Shown in pieces: positions 41,247 through 49,291 of a stretch of 64,000 bases of DNA (within the stretch, counting starts at the first letter, position 1; each line of letters starts with the position of its first letter). The stretch comes from UBA4738 sp002413305 (GTDB lineage: Bacteria; Actinomycetota; UBA4738). Below the pieces are notes generated by a model. The model saw only the letters and a list, made by a program, of their open reading frames with translations, was not told where the DNA came from and did not search any database. The DNA is taken from contig DAIUAM010000002.1 in NCBI GenBank assembly GCA_036847185.1, positions 48,656 through 112,655 on the forward strand. The letters are read 5' to 3'. The translations under genes and the position numbers were made by a program.

Positions 41247-41684
41247 CTATCTCGCCTTCTCGACCTGCTTCTTCAAGCCCTTCAGCGCGGTGTCGATGAT
41301 CATGCGTTCGGCCTGCCGCTTGATCATCCCCGGCAGCGGCATGGCCAGCTCCATGGTCGTGGAGTACGAGACGTGCGTGCCGTCGTCGGTCTCCTCCAGC
41401 CCGTACGCGCCGGCGATGCTCTTCACCGCACCCTCCGCCTTCGTGGACGCCCACGAGAGACCCTTCGCCTTGTAGGAGTACTTCAGGGTCTGCTTGGACC
41501 CGAATCCCATCGAGCCGACCTCCATGTACACCTCGCTGGGCCGTCCCTTGGAGTCCTTCCTCGTCACCTCGCACTTCTTCACACCGTTCGCCCACGTCGG
41601 GTACGCGTCGAAGTCGAGGATGACTTCGAGCACCTCATCGGGCGTGGCCTTGATGTCGATCTCGCCGCTGGTCTGCTCCGCCAT
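41247..41684 (-). CDS. SRPBCC-fold polyketide-cyclase/dehydrase-like protein
   Basis: This is a 145-residue START/Bet v1-like protein with a hydrophobic ligand cavity. IDIKATPDEVLEVILDFDAYPTW is the typical first strand-helix unit, and the end is a long amphipathic helix, MIKRQAERMIIDTALKGLKK. It binds a lipid or other hydrophobic molecule; no enzyme activity can be claimed. GAGGAGGG precedes ATG 41684. It sits directly upstream of the ArsA-like ATPase, an order also found in mycobacteria (Rv2185c-Rv2184c, from memory), so the two probably work together. Confidence 0.85.
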   Translation of the reverse strand: MAEQTSGEIDIKATPDEVLEVILDFDAYPTWANGVKKCEVTRKDSKGRPSEVYMEVGSMGFGSKQTLKYSYKAKGLSWASTKAEGAVKSIAGAYGLEETDDGTHVSYSTTMELAMPLPGMIKRQAERMIIDTALKGLKKQVEKAR

Positions 41685-41724
41685 CCCACCCTCCTCTTCG
41701 GCCGGCCGCTGTCCGCCGCTCCCG

Positions 41725-42492
41725 TCACTCCGGCGTGTCGAACGTGAACCCCACTCCGGTGCCCTGGAAGTGCCCCACGTTGACCATCTCGGTGAACCCG
41801 ATCCCGCCCCGGCTGAGGAACGGCTGGTGGACGTGCCCGAACAGCGCGTACCTCGGCTGGTGCTCCTGGACGTACCCGATCAGGCCCACCGAGCCGGGTT
41901 CGAACTTGCCGGCCACCGTGTCGTACGCGTAGAAGGGCAGGCGGGGCGGCATGTGCGTGCAGATCACGTCCACCGGCCCCAGCTTCTCGAACTTCGCGTC
42001 GTAGTCGGCTTCGTCGACCTCGCCCGGGATGCCCAGCGGGGTTCGGACCCCGCCGCCGACGAACCCGAACGTCCATCCCCCTAGCGACACCGCTTCGGCG
42101 TCCAGGTACCGGATCCCCGGCGGCTTCACGGCCTGGAGCAGCTCGGGGATGTCGACGTTGCCGAACGTGACGTAGCTGTGCTCGGGGAGGGCGGCGAAGA
42201 CGCGTTCGTAGTCCTGGCGGGCGAGCTCGACGAACCGCGCCCGCCCTTCCGCGGCGTCCGGGACCCGCTCCCGGAAGGCCTTCCGCGCCTCGTCGAACCG
42301 GCCCTGGGCCCGCAACTCGGCGGCGGCGGCGACCGATTCGCGTCCGAAGACCTCGACCAGGATGCCGTCCATCGTCCGGTAGTCCAGGACGTTGATCAGG
42401 TCGCCCAGGACCAGGAGCGCGTCGCACCCCTGACCCACCGCGGCAAGGTGTTCGACGGCCCCGTGCAGGTCCGAGATCGCCGTCACGCGCAT
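41725..42492 (-). CDS. metallophosphoesterase
   Basis: This is a 255-residue calcineurin-like phosphoesterase with the metal motifs SDLHG (D-x-H), LVLGDLIN, FGNVD (in place of the usual GNHD/E), CTHMPP and FGHVHQP in order. It hydrolyses phosphomono- or diesters, perhaps a nucleotide. The region between GDL and GNVD has an inserted alpha-helical stretch. The start ATG 42492 has TACCCT 7 nt upstream (42505-42500 on the minus strand), so it is leaderless. It precedes the SRPBCC gene by 40 bp and may lead that operon. Frames extending upstream overlap the divergent HAD gene and are not used. Confidence 0.87.
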   Translation of the reverse strand: MRVTAISDLHGAVEHLAAVGQGCDALLVLGDLINVLDYRTMDGILVEVFGRESVAAAAELRAQGRFDEARKAFRERVPDAAEGRARFVELARQDYERVFAALPEHSYVTFGNVDIPELLQAVKPPGIRYLDAEAVSLGGWTFGFVGGGVRTPLGIPGEVDEADYDAKFEKLGPVDVICTHMPPRLPFYAYDTVAGKFEPGSVGLIGYVQEHQPRYALFGHVHQPFLSRGGIGFTEMVNVGHFQGTGVGFTFDTPE

Positions 42493-42499
42493 GGGCCGA

Positions 42500-42509
42500 A
42501 GGGTAGCAT
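42500..42509. promoter_or_regulatory. overlapping divergent -10 boxes for metallophosphoesterase and HAD genes
   Basis: TAGCAT (42504-42509, plus) and TACCCT (42505-42500, minus) share the central TA. The start codons are ATG 42520 (10 nt away) and ATG 42492 (7 nt away). The gap between the start codons is only 27 bp, so it must hold both promoters. Confidence 0.5.
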
Positions 42510-42519
42510 CCGGTCCGAG

Positions 42520-43326
42520 ATGACCTCCTCCGAGGGTGGTTCTGCGCGCCCGCCGGTCCGCGCGATCCTGTTCGACTTCGGGCACACACTGGTCGACTTC
42601 CGCCGGACCGAGGAGGCGCTGCGGGAGGCGTACGAGCAGATCCGGGCCCGGATCGAAGCCGTGGCCTACATGGAGGTGCCCGAACTGCTCGACCTGATCG
42701 AGCGCGTGGCGTACGGCGTCGATCGCATGGTCGCCGAGTCCTACGCGGAGGGCCGGCTCCAGGAGCTGAACCTGCCGGAGGTGTTCCGCGGGACGCTGGC
42801 CGGGATCGGGTTCGACCTCCCGCCCGACGTGATCGACCACGTGATCGCGCTGGACCACTCGGCGTACTCGAAGTCGCTTGCCGTCGAGCCGGACGTGGTA
42901 GAGACCCTGCGCGCGCTCGACGCGGATGGGTACGCGATGGGGCTGGTGTCGAACGTCTCGCTGCTCCCCCACCTGATGCGGGAGGACCTCGAGCGGCTCG
43001 GCCTCACGCCGTACCTTCGGGCCACGGTCTTCTCGAGCGAGACCGGGGTGCGCAAGCCGGATCCGCAGATCTTCCAGGAGGCCCTGCGCAGGCTGAAGGC
43101 GTCGCCCGCGGAGACGGCCTTCGTGGGTGACCGCCTGTACGACGACGTGGGCGGGGCGATGGCCGTTGGGATGCGAACGGTGCTCACCCACCAGTTCCGG
43201 CAGGAGGAGGACGGGGAGGCGAAGCCGGACGCGGTGATCGCGCATCTCAGCGACCTGCCGGTCGTGCTCGCCGGTTGGGGTGGCCCCCCGCGAGCCCACG
43301 GAAAGACCACCCAGGCCCGCACCTGA
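42520..43326 (+). CDS. HAD-superfamily hydrolase
   Basis: This 268-residue protein has nucleophile Asp19 in LFDFGHTLVD, Thr/Ser motif II in MGLVSNVS, Lys motif III in GVRKPDPQIF, and acidic motif IV in FVGDRLYDDVGG. The second Asp of motif I, the usual general acid/base of phosphatases, is Gly21 here, as in some YihX-like or dehalogenase-like members, so the activity is uncertain. A helical cap (about residues 30-110) follows motif I, as in class C1. It is divergent from the metallophosphoesterase gene and precedes the GT4 gene by 64 bp. Confidence 0.85.
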   Translation: MTSSEGGSARPPVRAILFDFGHTLVDFRRTEEALREAYEQIRARIEAVAYMEVPELLDLIERVAYGVDRMVAESYAEGRLQELNLPEVFRGTLAGIGFDLPPDVIDHVIALDHSAYSKSLAVEPDVVETLRALDADGYAMGLVSNVSLLPHLMREDLERLGLTPYLRATVFSSETGVRKPDPQIFQEALRRLKASPAETAFVGDRLYDDVGGAMAVGMRTVLTHQFRQEEDGEAKPDAVIAHLSDLPVVLAGWGGPPRAHGKTTQART

Positions 43327-43376
43327 GGCGCGGCGAGCGCAGGTTCGGACGCGCCCGACGCCTGTGCATCGGCCTC

Positions 43377-43382
43377 TACACT
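43377..43382 (+). promoter_or_regulatory. -10 box of the GT4 gene at 43391 (leaderless)
   Basis: TACACT (43377-43382) ends 8 nt before ATG 43391. No ribosome site is present. Confidence 0.45.
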
Positions 43383-43390
43383 CCCCCACC

Positions 43391-44917
43391 ATGCGGGTCC
43401 TGATGTGGCACGGCTGGCTGCTGGATGGCACCGGGTCGAACGTCTACGCGGCCAAGACCGCGGGGGCGCTCCGGGCGGCCGGCCACGACGTGGTCATCCT
43501 CTGCCAGGAGCCGCGGCCCCAGGCGATCCGCTCCGTGGACGGCTGGGGCACGGTCGACGGCACCGGCGTCTCCGGCATCGAACCGACCGGCCACCCGTCC
43601 GCCGCGGGCCGGTTGGTGGCGCTCAGGCCCGGCATCGGCCCGGTCCTGCCGGTGTTCGTCCTGGACGAGTACGAAGGGTTCGAGGAGGTCAAGCGCTTCG
43701 TCGATCTCTCCGACCAGGAGCTGGCGGTCTATCTCGACCTGAACGTCGAGGCGCTGGCGGCGGCCGCGGCGTGGCACCGGCCGGAGGCGACCATCGTCGG
43801 GCACCTCGTCCCGGCGGCAGAGATCGCCCGGCAGGCCCTCGGTCCACGGTACCTGGCGAAGATCCACGGCAGCGACCTCGAGTACGCGATCCGGCCCCAG
43901 CAGCGCTACCGGATCCTGGCCGGGTCCGGGGCGGCCGGGGCCAGAGCCATCTCCGGTTCGAGCTCCGACGTGCTCGCACGCGCCGTCGAGCTGGTCCCCG
44001 AGGTCCGGGGGAAGACCGTTTCGATCCCGCCGGGGGTGGAGGTCGAACGGTGGCGCCCCCTCCCCCGCCGCCAGGGCCTCGAGCTGGCCACCACCCTGCT
44101 CGAAGCCGACCCCGACCTGGTCCGGGGCAGGTCCGACTCGGTCGATCGCGCGGTGGCTCTGGCCCTAGGCAGCCACGACGGAGAGGCGCTCGACTCCCTG
44201 GCCGCGACCTACGACCAGTGGTCGCCGGACCGTTCGTCGGCCGAGCGCCTCCGGGGCCTGGCCGGCGTTCAGGGTCCTGTCGTCGGCTACGTGGGCAAGT
44301 TCATCCCCCAGAAGGGCGTGGACCGATACCTCTGCGCGTTGGCGCTCCTCGAGCCCGAGGTCCGCGGCCTGGTGGTGGGGTTCGGCTCACAGCGCGAATG
44401 GCTCGAAGCCCTGGTCATGGCCCTGGACCGGGCCGACCAGCGGGACCTGGCCTTCCTTTCGTCCCGGCTCCAGGTCGAACTCAGCGCGGCGGAGGCTCGG
44501 GCCGCGGCGGGGTTCGCGTCACGGGTGACCTTCACCGGCCGGCTGGACCATCGCTACGCGCCGGCGGCGGTGGCCGCGATGGACGTCATGGTCGTCCCCT
44601 CGGTCCTGGAGGAGGCGTTCGGCATGGTGGCCGCCGAAGCTGCAGCGGCGGGCGTTCTGCCACTGGTGGCCCGCCACTCCGGTCTAGCGGAGGTGGCCGC
44701 CGCCCTGGAGGGAGCGGTCGCCCGGCCCGGACTCTTCTCGTTCGAGCCGGGACCGGGGGACACCGCACGCATCGTCGCGGGCGTCGAACGCCTCCTGGGG
44801 CTCGGCGGCGACGAACGGGAACGGCTGGGCTCGGAACTCTCGCGGTTCGTGGCCCGGGAATGGACGTGGGAGCGGACGGCGACGCGGCTCCTGGAGGCGG
44901 CCACCCGGGAGGGTTGA
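43391..44917 (+). CDS. GT4-like glycosyltransferase
   Basis: This 508-residue GT-B enzyme is larger than usual. Its N-terminal acceptor domain has WLLDGTGSNVYAAKTAGALRAAGHDV, and HGSDLEYAI lies at the domain interface. The donor domain begins at VVGYVGKFIPQKGVDRYL and has the E-x7-E motif in VLEEAFGMVAAEAAAAG. An insertion of about 60 residues (near 230-290) precedes the donor domain. It probably adds a sugar to a lipid or glycan; the substrate is unknown. ATG 43391 is chosen over the longer frame because of the -10 box. Its last 332 bp are overlapped on the other strand by the nitroreductase gene. Confidence 0.87.
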   Translation: MRVLMWHGWLLDGTGSNVYAAKTAGALRAAGHDVVILCQEPRPQAIRSVDGWGTVDGTGVSGIEPTGHPSAAGRLVALRPGIGPVLPVFVLDEYEGFEEVKRFVDLSDQELAVYLDLNVEALAAAAAWHRPEATIVGHLVPAAEIARQALGPRYLAKIHGSDLEYAIRPQQRYRILAGSGAAGARAISGSSSDVLARAVELVPEVRGKTVSIPPGVEVERWRPLPRRQGLELATTLLEADPDLVRGRSDSVDRAVALALGSHDGEALDSLAATYDQWSPDRSSAERLRGLAGVQGPVVGYVGKFIPQKGVDRYLCALALLEPEVRGLVVGFGSQREWLEALVMALDRADQRDLAFLSSRLQVELSAAEARAAAGFASRVTFTGRLDHRYAPAAVAAMDVMVVPSVLEEAFGMVAAEAAAAGVLPLVARHSGLAEVAAALEGAVARPGLFSFEPGPGDTARIVAGVERLLGLGGDERERLGSELSRFVAREWTWERTATRLLEAATREG

Positions 44918-45449
44918 GTAGCTGCCAGCGGTCCCGGTGGACGATGTCGTCGAGGGGCCGCCGGTTGCCCTTGATCGCCGGGCGCTCGAACGCTTCGGCA
45001 CCCTCCGGGTAGCCAAGCGAGATCAGCACGAAGCATCGCCACCCGTCGGGCAGTCCCAGGATCTCCCGGGCCAGCGCTTCGTCGTACACGGCGGCGTGGA
45101 CCGACCCGACCCCGAGGTCCCGGGCGGCCAGCATCATGTTCTCGGAGGCGTGTCCCGCGTCGAATGCCAGCCATTCGCGCAGGCTCGGGTCCGCCGTGTC
45201 CGGGACGATCAGGGCCACCGCGGCCGCCGCCCCGGCCAGGTGCCCCGCGAAGTCACCCACCTCGGACAGCCGGCGGAGCTGTTCGCGTTCTTCGACCAGG
45301 ACGAACTCCCACCGCTGGGTGTTCTTCGAGCTCGGCGCGCGCCGGCCCGCGTCCAAGATGCGCCGAAGATGCTCGGGCTCGACGGGCCGCCGCGCGAAGG
45401 CCCGGACCGATCGCCGTCCCCGGATGGCGTCCCAGGTCTCCACCGTCAC
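44586..45449 (-). CDS. nitroreductase-family protein with an antisense-derived C-terminal extension
   Basis: This 287-residue product has a normal nitroreductase domain in residues 1-175: IRGRRSVRAFARRPVE, APSSKNTQRWEFVLV, DAGHASENMMLAARDLGVGS and ISLGYPEGAE, binding FMN and reducing nitro or quinone compounds with NAD(P)H. Family members end near VHRDRW (residue 174). Here no stop follows and the frame runs another 110 residues, Pro/Arg-rich, entirely antisense to the end of the GT4 gene. The tail is probably not folded. The start overlaps the hydrolase stop as ATGA. It is the last gene of the CoA transferase-pimB-fadD operon. Confidence 0.8.
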   Translation of the reverse strand: MTVETWDAIRGRRSVRAFARRPVEPEHLRRILDAGRRAPSSKNTQRWEFVLVEEREQLRRLSEVGDFAGHLAGAAAAVALIVPDTADPSLREWLAFDAGHASENMMLAARDLGVGSVHAAVYDEALAREILGLPDGWRCFVLISLGYPEGAEAFERPAIKGNRRPLDDIVHRDRWQLLNPPGWPPPGAASPSAPTSIPGPRTARVPSPAVPVRRRRAPGGVRRPRRCVRCPPVPARTRRVRAGRPLPPGRRPPPLDRSGGPPVAERPPLQLRRPPCRTPPPGPRGRP

Positions 45450-46270
45450 GCTCTCTCGGTCAGACCCGGGAGGTTCGCCGACAGGAACTCCAGCACCAGC
45501 CGGTTGAACTCCTCAGGGCGCCGCATCATCGGCAGGTGGTCGGCGCCCTCGATGACCGCCTTGCGCGCGCCGGGGACCCGCTCCGCCACCACGTCGGTGA
45601 TCTCCTCCATGACCGCCGCGTCGCGGGTGCCCAGGATCACGAGCGTGGGCGCGGCGACCTGATCGAGTCGCTCGCCCGCTGGCGGGTCCAGCCGGATGTG
45701 CTTCGACCAGTCCGCCGTCATGGCCCGGGTGTTGTCCATGGCGATGGCGTGCTGGAGCCGGTCGTTCTCCGGGTCGTCAGAAGCGGGCGTCCAGATCTCC
45801 AGCTCGAACTCCACCGCCGCCAGGACGTCGCCGGCTTCCATCGCCGCTCCGGCTTCCTTCTCCAGCGCAACGGTCCGTTCGTCGTCCTCGATGTCTTCCA
45901 GGCCGAACACCCCCGGCGCCGCCGCGACCAGCGCCTGGACCCGCGACGGAAACTCCAGCGCGAAGTCGATGGCGATCCCGCCGCCCATCGAGCAGCCCAC
46001 CACCGCGGCCCGATCCACCCCGGCCGCGTCCATCACGTCGGCCAGATCCTGCCGGGACGAGAACGGCCCGGTGATGTCGTCCGACCGGCCGAAGTTCCGC
46101 AAGTCGTATCGGACGACGCGATAGCCGGCCGCAACGAAGGCATCCCACTGCGGATCCCAGACTCGCGCGTCCCACAACCCGGGGTGGACGAACACCACCC
46201 CCGGTCCCTCGCCCGCCGCCTCGTACCACAGCCGCCCGCCGGCGGCCGTTTCGGCGAAGCCCTCAGCCAT
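45446..46270 (-). CDS. alpha/beta-hydrolase
   Basis: This 274-residue hydrolase has the oxyanion segment FVHPGLWDARVWDP, nucleophile Ser in VVGCSMGGGIA, catalytic Asp in ILGTRDAAV and His in GADHLPMM. The order and length fit the BioH/haloperoxidase-like group that cleaves esters or C-C bonds. It lies in an operon of lipid-related genes, overlapping the acyl-CoA ligase upstream by 8 bp and the nitroreductase downstream by 4 bp. The substrate is unknown. Confidence 0.87.
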   Translation of the reverse strand: MAEGFAETAAGGRLWYEAAGEGPGVVFVHPGLWDARVWDPQWDAFVAAGYRVVRYDLRNFGRSDDITGPFSSRQDLADVMDAAGVDRAAVVGCSMGGGIAIDFALEFPSRVQALVAAAPGVFGLEDIEDDERTVALEKEAGAAMEAGDVLAAVEFELEIWTPASDDPENDRLQHAIAMDNTRAMTADWSKHIRLDPPAGERLDQVAAPTLVILGTRDAAVMEEITDVVAERVPGARKAVIEGADHLPMMRRPEEFNRLVLEFLSANLPGLTERA

Positions 46271-48056
46271 ACAGCTGCTCGATCAGGTCCTGGTGGCGGG
46301 CGATGATCGTCCGCCGCCGGACCTTCAGGGTTGGAGTCAGCTCCTCCTCCTCCTGCAGGAAGTCCCGGGTCAAGATCTGCCACCGCTTGATCCCCTCCGC
46401 CCGGGAGAACTCCCCGTTCACCGCCTCCACCGCCCCGGCGATGGCCGCCTCGACCTCCGCGTTCGTTGCCAGCTCGGACAGGTCCGAATAGGAGATGCCC
46501 CGCTCCGCGGCGAACTTCGGGGTCGCTTCCGGATCCAGCGTGATCAGGGCCACCAGGTACGGCCGGCGGTCTCCGATCACCACGGCCTGCGAGATCAGCG
46601 GGTGGTACTTGAGCCGGTTCTCGATCTCCTGGGGGGCGACGTTCTTGCCCTGGGCGGTGATGATCAGGTCCTTCTTCCGGTCGGTGATGACCAGGTAGCC
46701 GTCGTCGTCGAGGTGGCCGACGTCGCCCGAGTGCATCCATCCGTCATCGAGCATCTCTTCGGTGGCCTCCTGGTTCTTGAAATAGCCAGGGAAGACGTTA
46801 CCCCCGCAGACAAGGATCTCGCCGTCCTCGGCGATCCGGACCTCGACGCCTGGGATCGGTGGCCCGACGGTCCCGATCTTGATGCGCTTCGGCGGGTTCA
46901 AGGAGGTCGGGCCGGTTCCTTCCGTCTGCCCGTACACCTCGGCGATCGGCAGGTTCAGCGCGTGGAAGAACTTCAGGATCTCCGGGTTGATCGGTGCCGC
47001 ACCGGAGATGGCGAACCGGCACTCGCCCAGCCCGAGCGCGTCGCGGGTCGGCTTGAACATCATCTCCTCGGCCATCTCCAGCGAGTGCCCCATGTCCGGG
47101 GCGATCTCCTCGCCGGCCTGGCGGATCTCCACCACCGCCTTGGCGATCTCCATCAGTCCCTCGGCCATCTGCCGGGTGGCCTCGTCGCGTTCGGCAAGCT
47201 TGGCCAGGATCCCGGCGTGCATCTTCTCGTAGACCCGCGGGACGGCGAAGAACACGTTCGGCTTGCAGTCGACCAGGTCTCGGACCAGGGTGTCGAGCGA
47301 CTCGGCGAACCACGTCTGGGAGCCGATCATGATCTGGGTCATGTGGCTGGTGATGCGCTCGGCGATGTGGGCCAGCGGGAGATAGGACAGCCGCCGCCCG
47401 TTCTCGTCGTCGTGGAAGACCTGGAGGAGCGAGTCGGCCGTCCACACGATGTTCGAATGGGTCAGCATCGTGCCCTTGGGCGGCCCGGTGGTCCCGCTCG
47501 TGTAGACGATCGTGGCTAGGTCGGACGGTTCCGGCGCCTGCCACCGTTCGTCGAACTCGCCCGGGTGCTCAGCGTCGTGGGCCCGGCCGTTCGCCCGGAG
47601 CTCATCCCACGCCACCACGAACCCGTCCGCCGACGACTCCCCGTCGAAGATGACCGCGTGCTCAAGGCCCGGCAGTTCGTCGCGCTCCTTCTCGACCTTC
47701 AGGAGCTGGTCGTGGTTCTCGACGAAGATGACTTTCGACTCCGAGTGGCCGGCCACGTACGCCACCTGGGAGGGCGAATTGCTCACGTAGACCGGGACGG
47801 TGATGGCACCGGCACACATCCCGCCGATGTCGGCGATGTGCCATTCAGGCCGGTTCCGCGAGAGCACCGCGACCGCGTCGCCCGGTTGGACGCCCAGCGA
47901 GGCCAGCCCCAGAGCGACCTCCCGGACCGCCTGCCCGTACCCGGCCCAGGTGATGTCCTTCCACTGGCCGTCCTCGCCCCGGTGGCGCATGGCCATCCGG
48001 TCGGGGATGCGCGCAACCTGGCCGTGGAACCTCGAACAGACCGTCTCGCCGCCCAT
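46263..48056 (-). CDS. long-chain fatty acyl-CoA ligase (FadD15-like)
   Basis: This is a 597-residue ANL-superfamily enzyme that activates fatty acids to acyl-AMP and then acyl-CoA. The phosphate loop is IVYTSGTTGPPKGTMLTH; EVYGQTEGTG is the A5 motif; HSGDVGHLDDDGYLVITDRKKD holds the hinge; and the catalytic Lys is near the end in PTLKVRRRTI. It resembles FadD15-type ligases of actinobacteria, which also sit next to pimB in mycobacteria (Rv2187-Rv2188c, from memory, but there divergent; here both are on the same strand). A GGGGGCGGGA sequence precedes ATG 48056. Confidence 0.92.
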   Translation of the reverse strand: MGGETVCSRFHGQVARIPDRMAMRHRGEDGQWKDITWAGYGQAVREVALGLASLGVQPGDAVAVLSRNRPEWHIADIGGMCAGAITVPVYVSNSPSQVAYVAGHSESKVIFVENHDQLLKVEKERDELPGLEHAVIFDGESSADGFVVAWDELRANGRAHDAEHPGEFDERWQAPEPSDLATIVYTSGTTGPPKGTMLTHSNIVWTADSLLQVFHDDENGRRLSYLPLAHIAERITSHMTQIMIGSQTWFAESLDTLVRDLVDCKPNVFFAVPRVYEKMHAGILAKLAERDEATRQMAEGLMEIAKAVVEIRQAGEEIAPDMGHSLEMAEEMMFKPTRDALGLGECRFAISGAAPINPEILKFFHALNLPIAEVYGQTEGTGPTSLNPPKRIKIGTVGPPIPGVEVRIAEDGEILVCGGNVFPGYFKNQEATEEMLDDGWMHSGDVGHLDDDGYLVITDRKKDLIITAQGKNVAPQEIENRLKYHPLISQAVVIGDRRPYLVALITLDPEATPKFAAERGISYSDLSELATNAEVEAAIAGAVEAVNGEFSRAEGIKRWQILTRDFLQEEEELTPTLKVRRRTIIARHQDLIEQLYG

Positions 48057-48104
48057 CGGATATCCCGCCCCCTTTGCTCGGCTGTGGCCTCCGGAGAGCG
48101 AAGC

Positions 48105-49286
48105 CTATCGTGCCGCGCGCCGGAGGATGTCCGCCAGCTGTTCGGCCCGATTGGTCCAGGTGAAACCGCGTTCGACCCGATCCCGGCCGGCCTGCCCCAT
48201 GCGCCTGCGAAGCGCGGGATCCTCCAGCAGCCTGGAGATGGCCAGCCCCACGGCCTTCGGTTCGCTCCCCTCCACCAGCAGGCCCGTCAGCCCGTCCTCC
48301 ACCGCCTCGTCCGACCCGCCGGACCGCCCGGCGACCACGGCCTTCCCCGTGGCCGAGGCCTCCAAGAACACGATGCCGAACCCCTCGACCTCCAAGCCGC
48401 CGAACCGTGACCGGCAGGGCATGGCGAACAGGTCGCACGCCGCGTAGTACGCGGGCAGCTCGTCGTCAGACACCTCGTCAGCGAACACCACCGAACCGGG
48501 GGGAGCAACGGCCCAGGCCAGCTGTTCGAGCCGCTGGCGATACTCCCCTCCGCCGGCCAGCAGCAGCACGGCATCGGGGCACAGTTCGCGCACCACCGGC
48601 ATCGCCTCGATCAGCGTGTCCTGGCCCTTCCGAGGGACCAGTCGCGACACACACAGCACGATCCGAGCTCCCTGGAGGTCGAACCCATCGCGCACGCGCG
48701 ACCCATCCACGTCCGGCCGGAACCGCTCCGGGTCCACGGCGGGGGGAAGCAGCGTCAGCGGAACGGAGGGCGGTACCGCCGAGCGGAGCCGGCGGGCCGT
48801 GTAGCGAGTGATGGCGGTCACTTCGCTGGCCCCGGCCATGGCCCGGCGGAACGGCTGGGCGAACCCGGGCACCAAGGCCTGCCAGACCTCCGCGCCGTGG
48901 GTCACCACGACGTACGGGAGCCCGCTCCACGCCAGCCCGGGCCCGAGCAGGGGGAGCGGGAAGCCGTGCCCGAACAGCACCACCTCCGCGCCGTGTTCCG
49001 CCGCCAGGCCCCGGACCCGCCGGCCGAGCTCGCCGGTCGGCCACAGGAAGGTCGTCGGCCAGCGATGCACCGGGAAGGGCTGCGCGGCGTCGTGTTCGCG
49101 CCAGCCGGGCCAGTTCGGCGCCAGCACGGCCACCCGGTCGGCAGGCAGCTCCCGGACCAGGTTCCATACGAACTGCTGGACACCGCCCACCCGGGGCGGG
49201 AAGTCGTTGGTCACGACCAGCGTTCGAGGGATGTCGGGGCCGGCCGGCGTGTCCGGCATGGCGCTGGTGGCGTCGGTGACGGCCAC
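48105..49286 (-). CDS. pimB: GT4 glycosyltransferase, PimB-like mannosyltransferase
   Basis: This is a 393-residue GT-B enzyme. VVTNDFPPRVGGVQQFVWNLV is the acceptor-loop N-terminus shared with mycobacterial PimB' (Rv2188c), which transfers mannose from GDP-mannose to PIM1 in phosphatidylinositol mannoside synthesis at the inner membrane. HGAEVW, SRLVPRKGQDTLIEAM, and the E-x7-E motif in GFGIVFLEASATGKAVVAG are present. GTG 49286 is 5 bp after the CoA transferase stop. Synteny with fadD and ArsA supports a phosphatidylinositol mannoside or related glycolipid role, though the exact acceptor in this organism is not proven. Confidence 0.87.
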   Translation of the reverse strand: MAVTDATSAMPDTPAGPDIPRTLVVTNDFPPRVGGVQQFVWNLVRELPADRVAVLAPNWPGWREHDAAQPFPVHRWPTTFLWPTGELGRRVRGLAAEHGAEVVLFGHGFPLPLLGPGLAWSGLPYVVVTHGAEVWQALVPGFAQPFRRAMAGASEVTAITRYTARRLRSAVPPSVPLTLLPPAVDPERFRPDVDGSRVRDGFDLQGARIVLCVSRLVPRKGQDTLIEAMPVVRELCPDAVLLLAGGGEYRQRLEQLAWAVAPPGSVVFADEVSDDELPAYYAACDLFAMPCRSRFGGLEVEGFGIVFLEASATGKAVVAGRSGGSDEAVEDGLTGLLVEGSEPKAVGLAISRLLEDPALRRRMGQAGRDRVERGFTWTNRAEQLADILRRAAR

Positions 49287-49291
49287 GGGCC

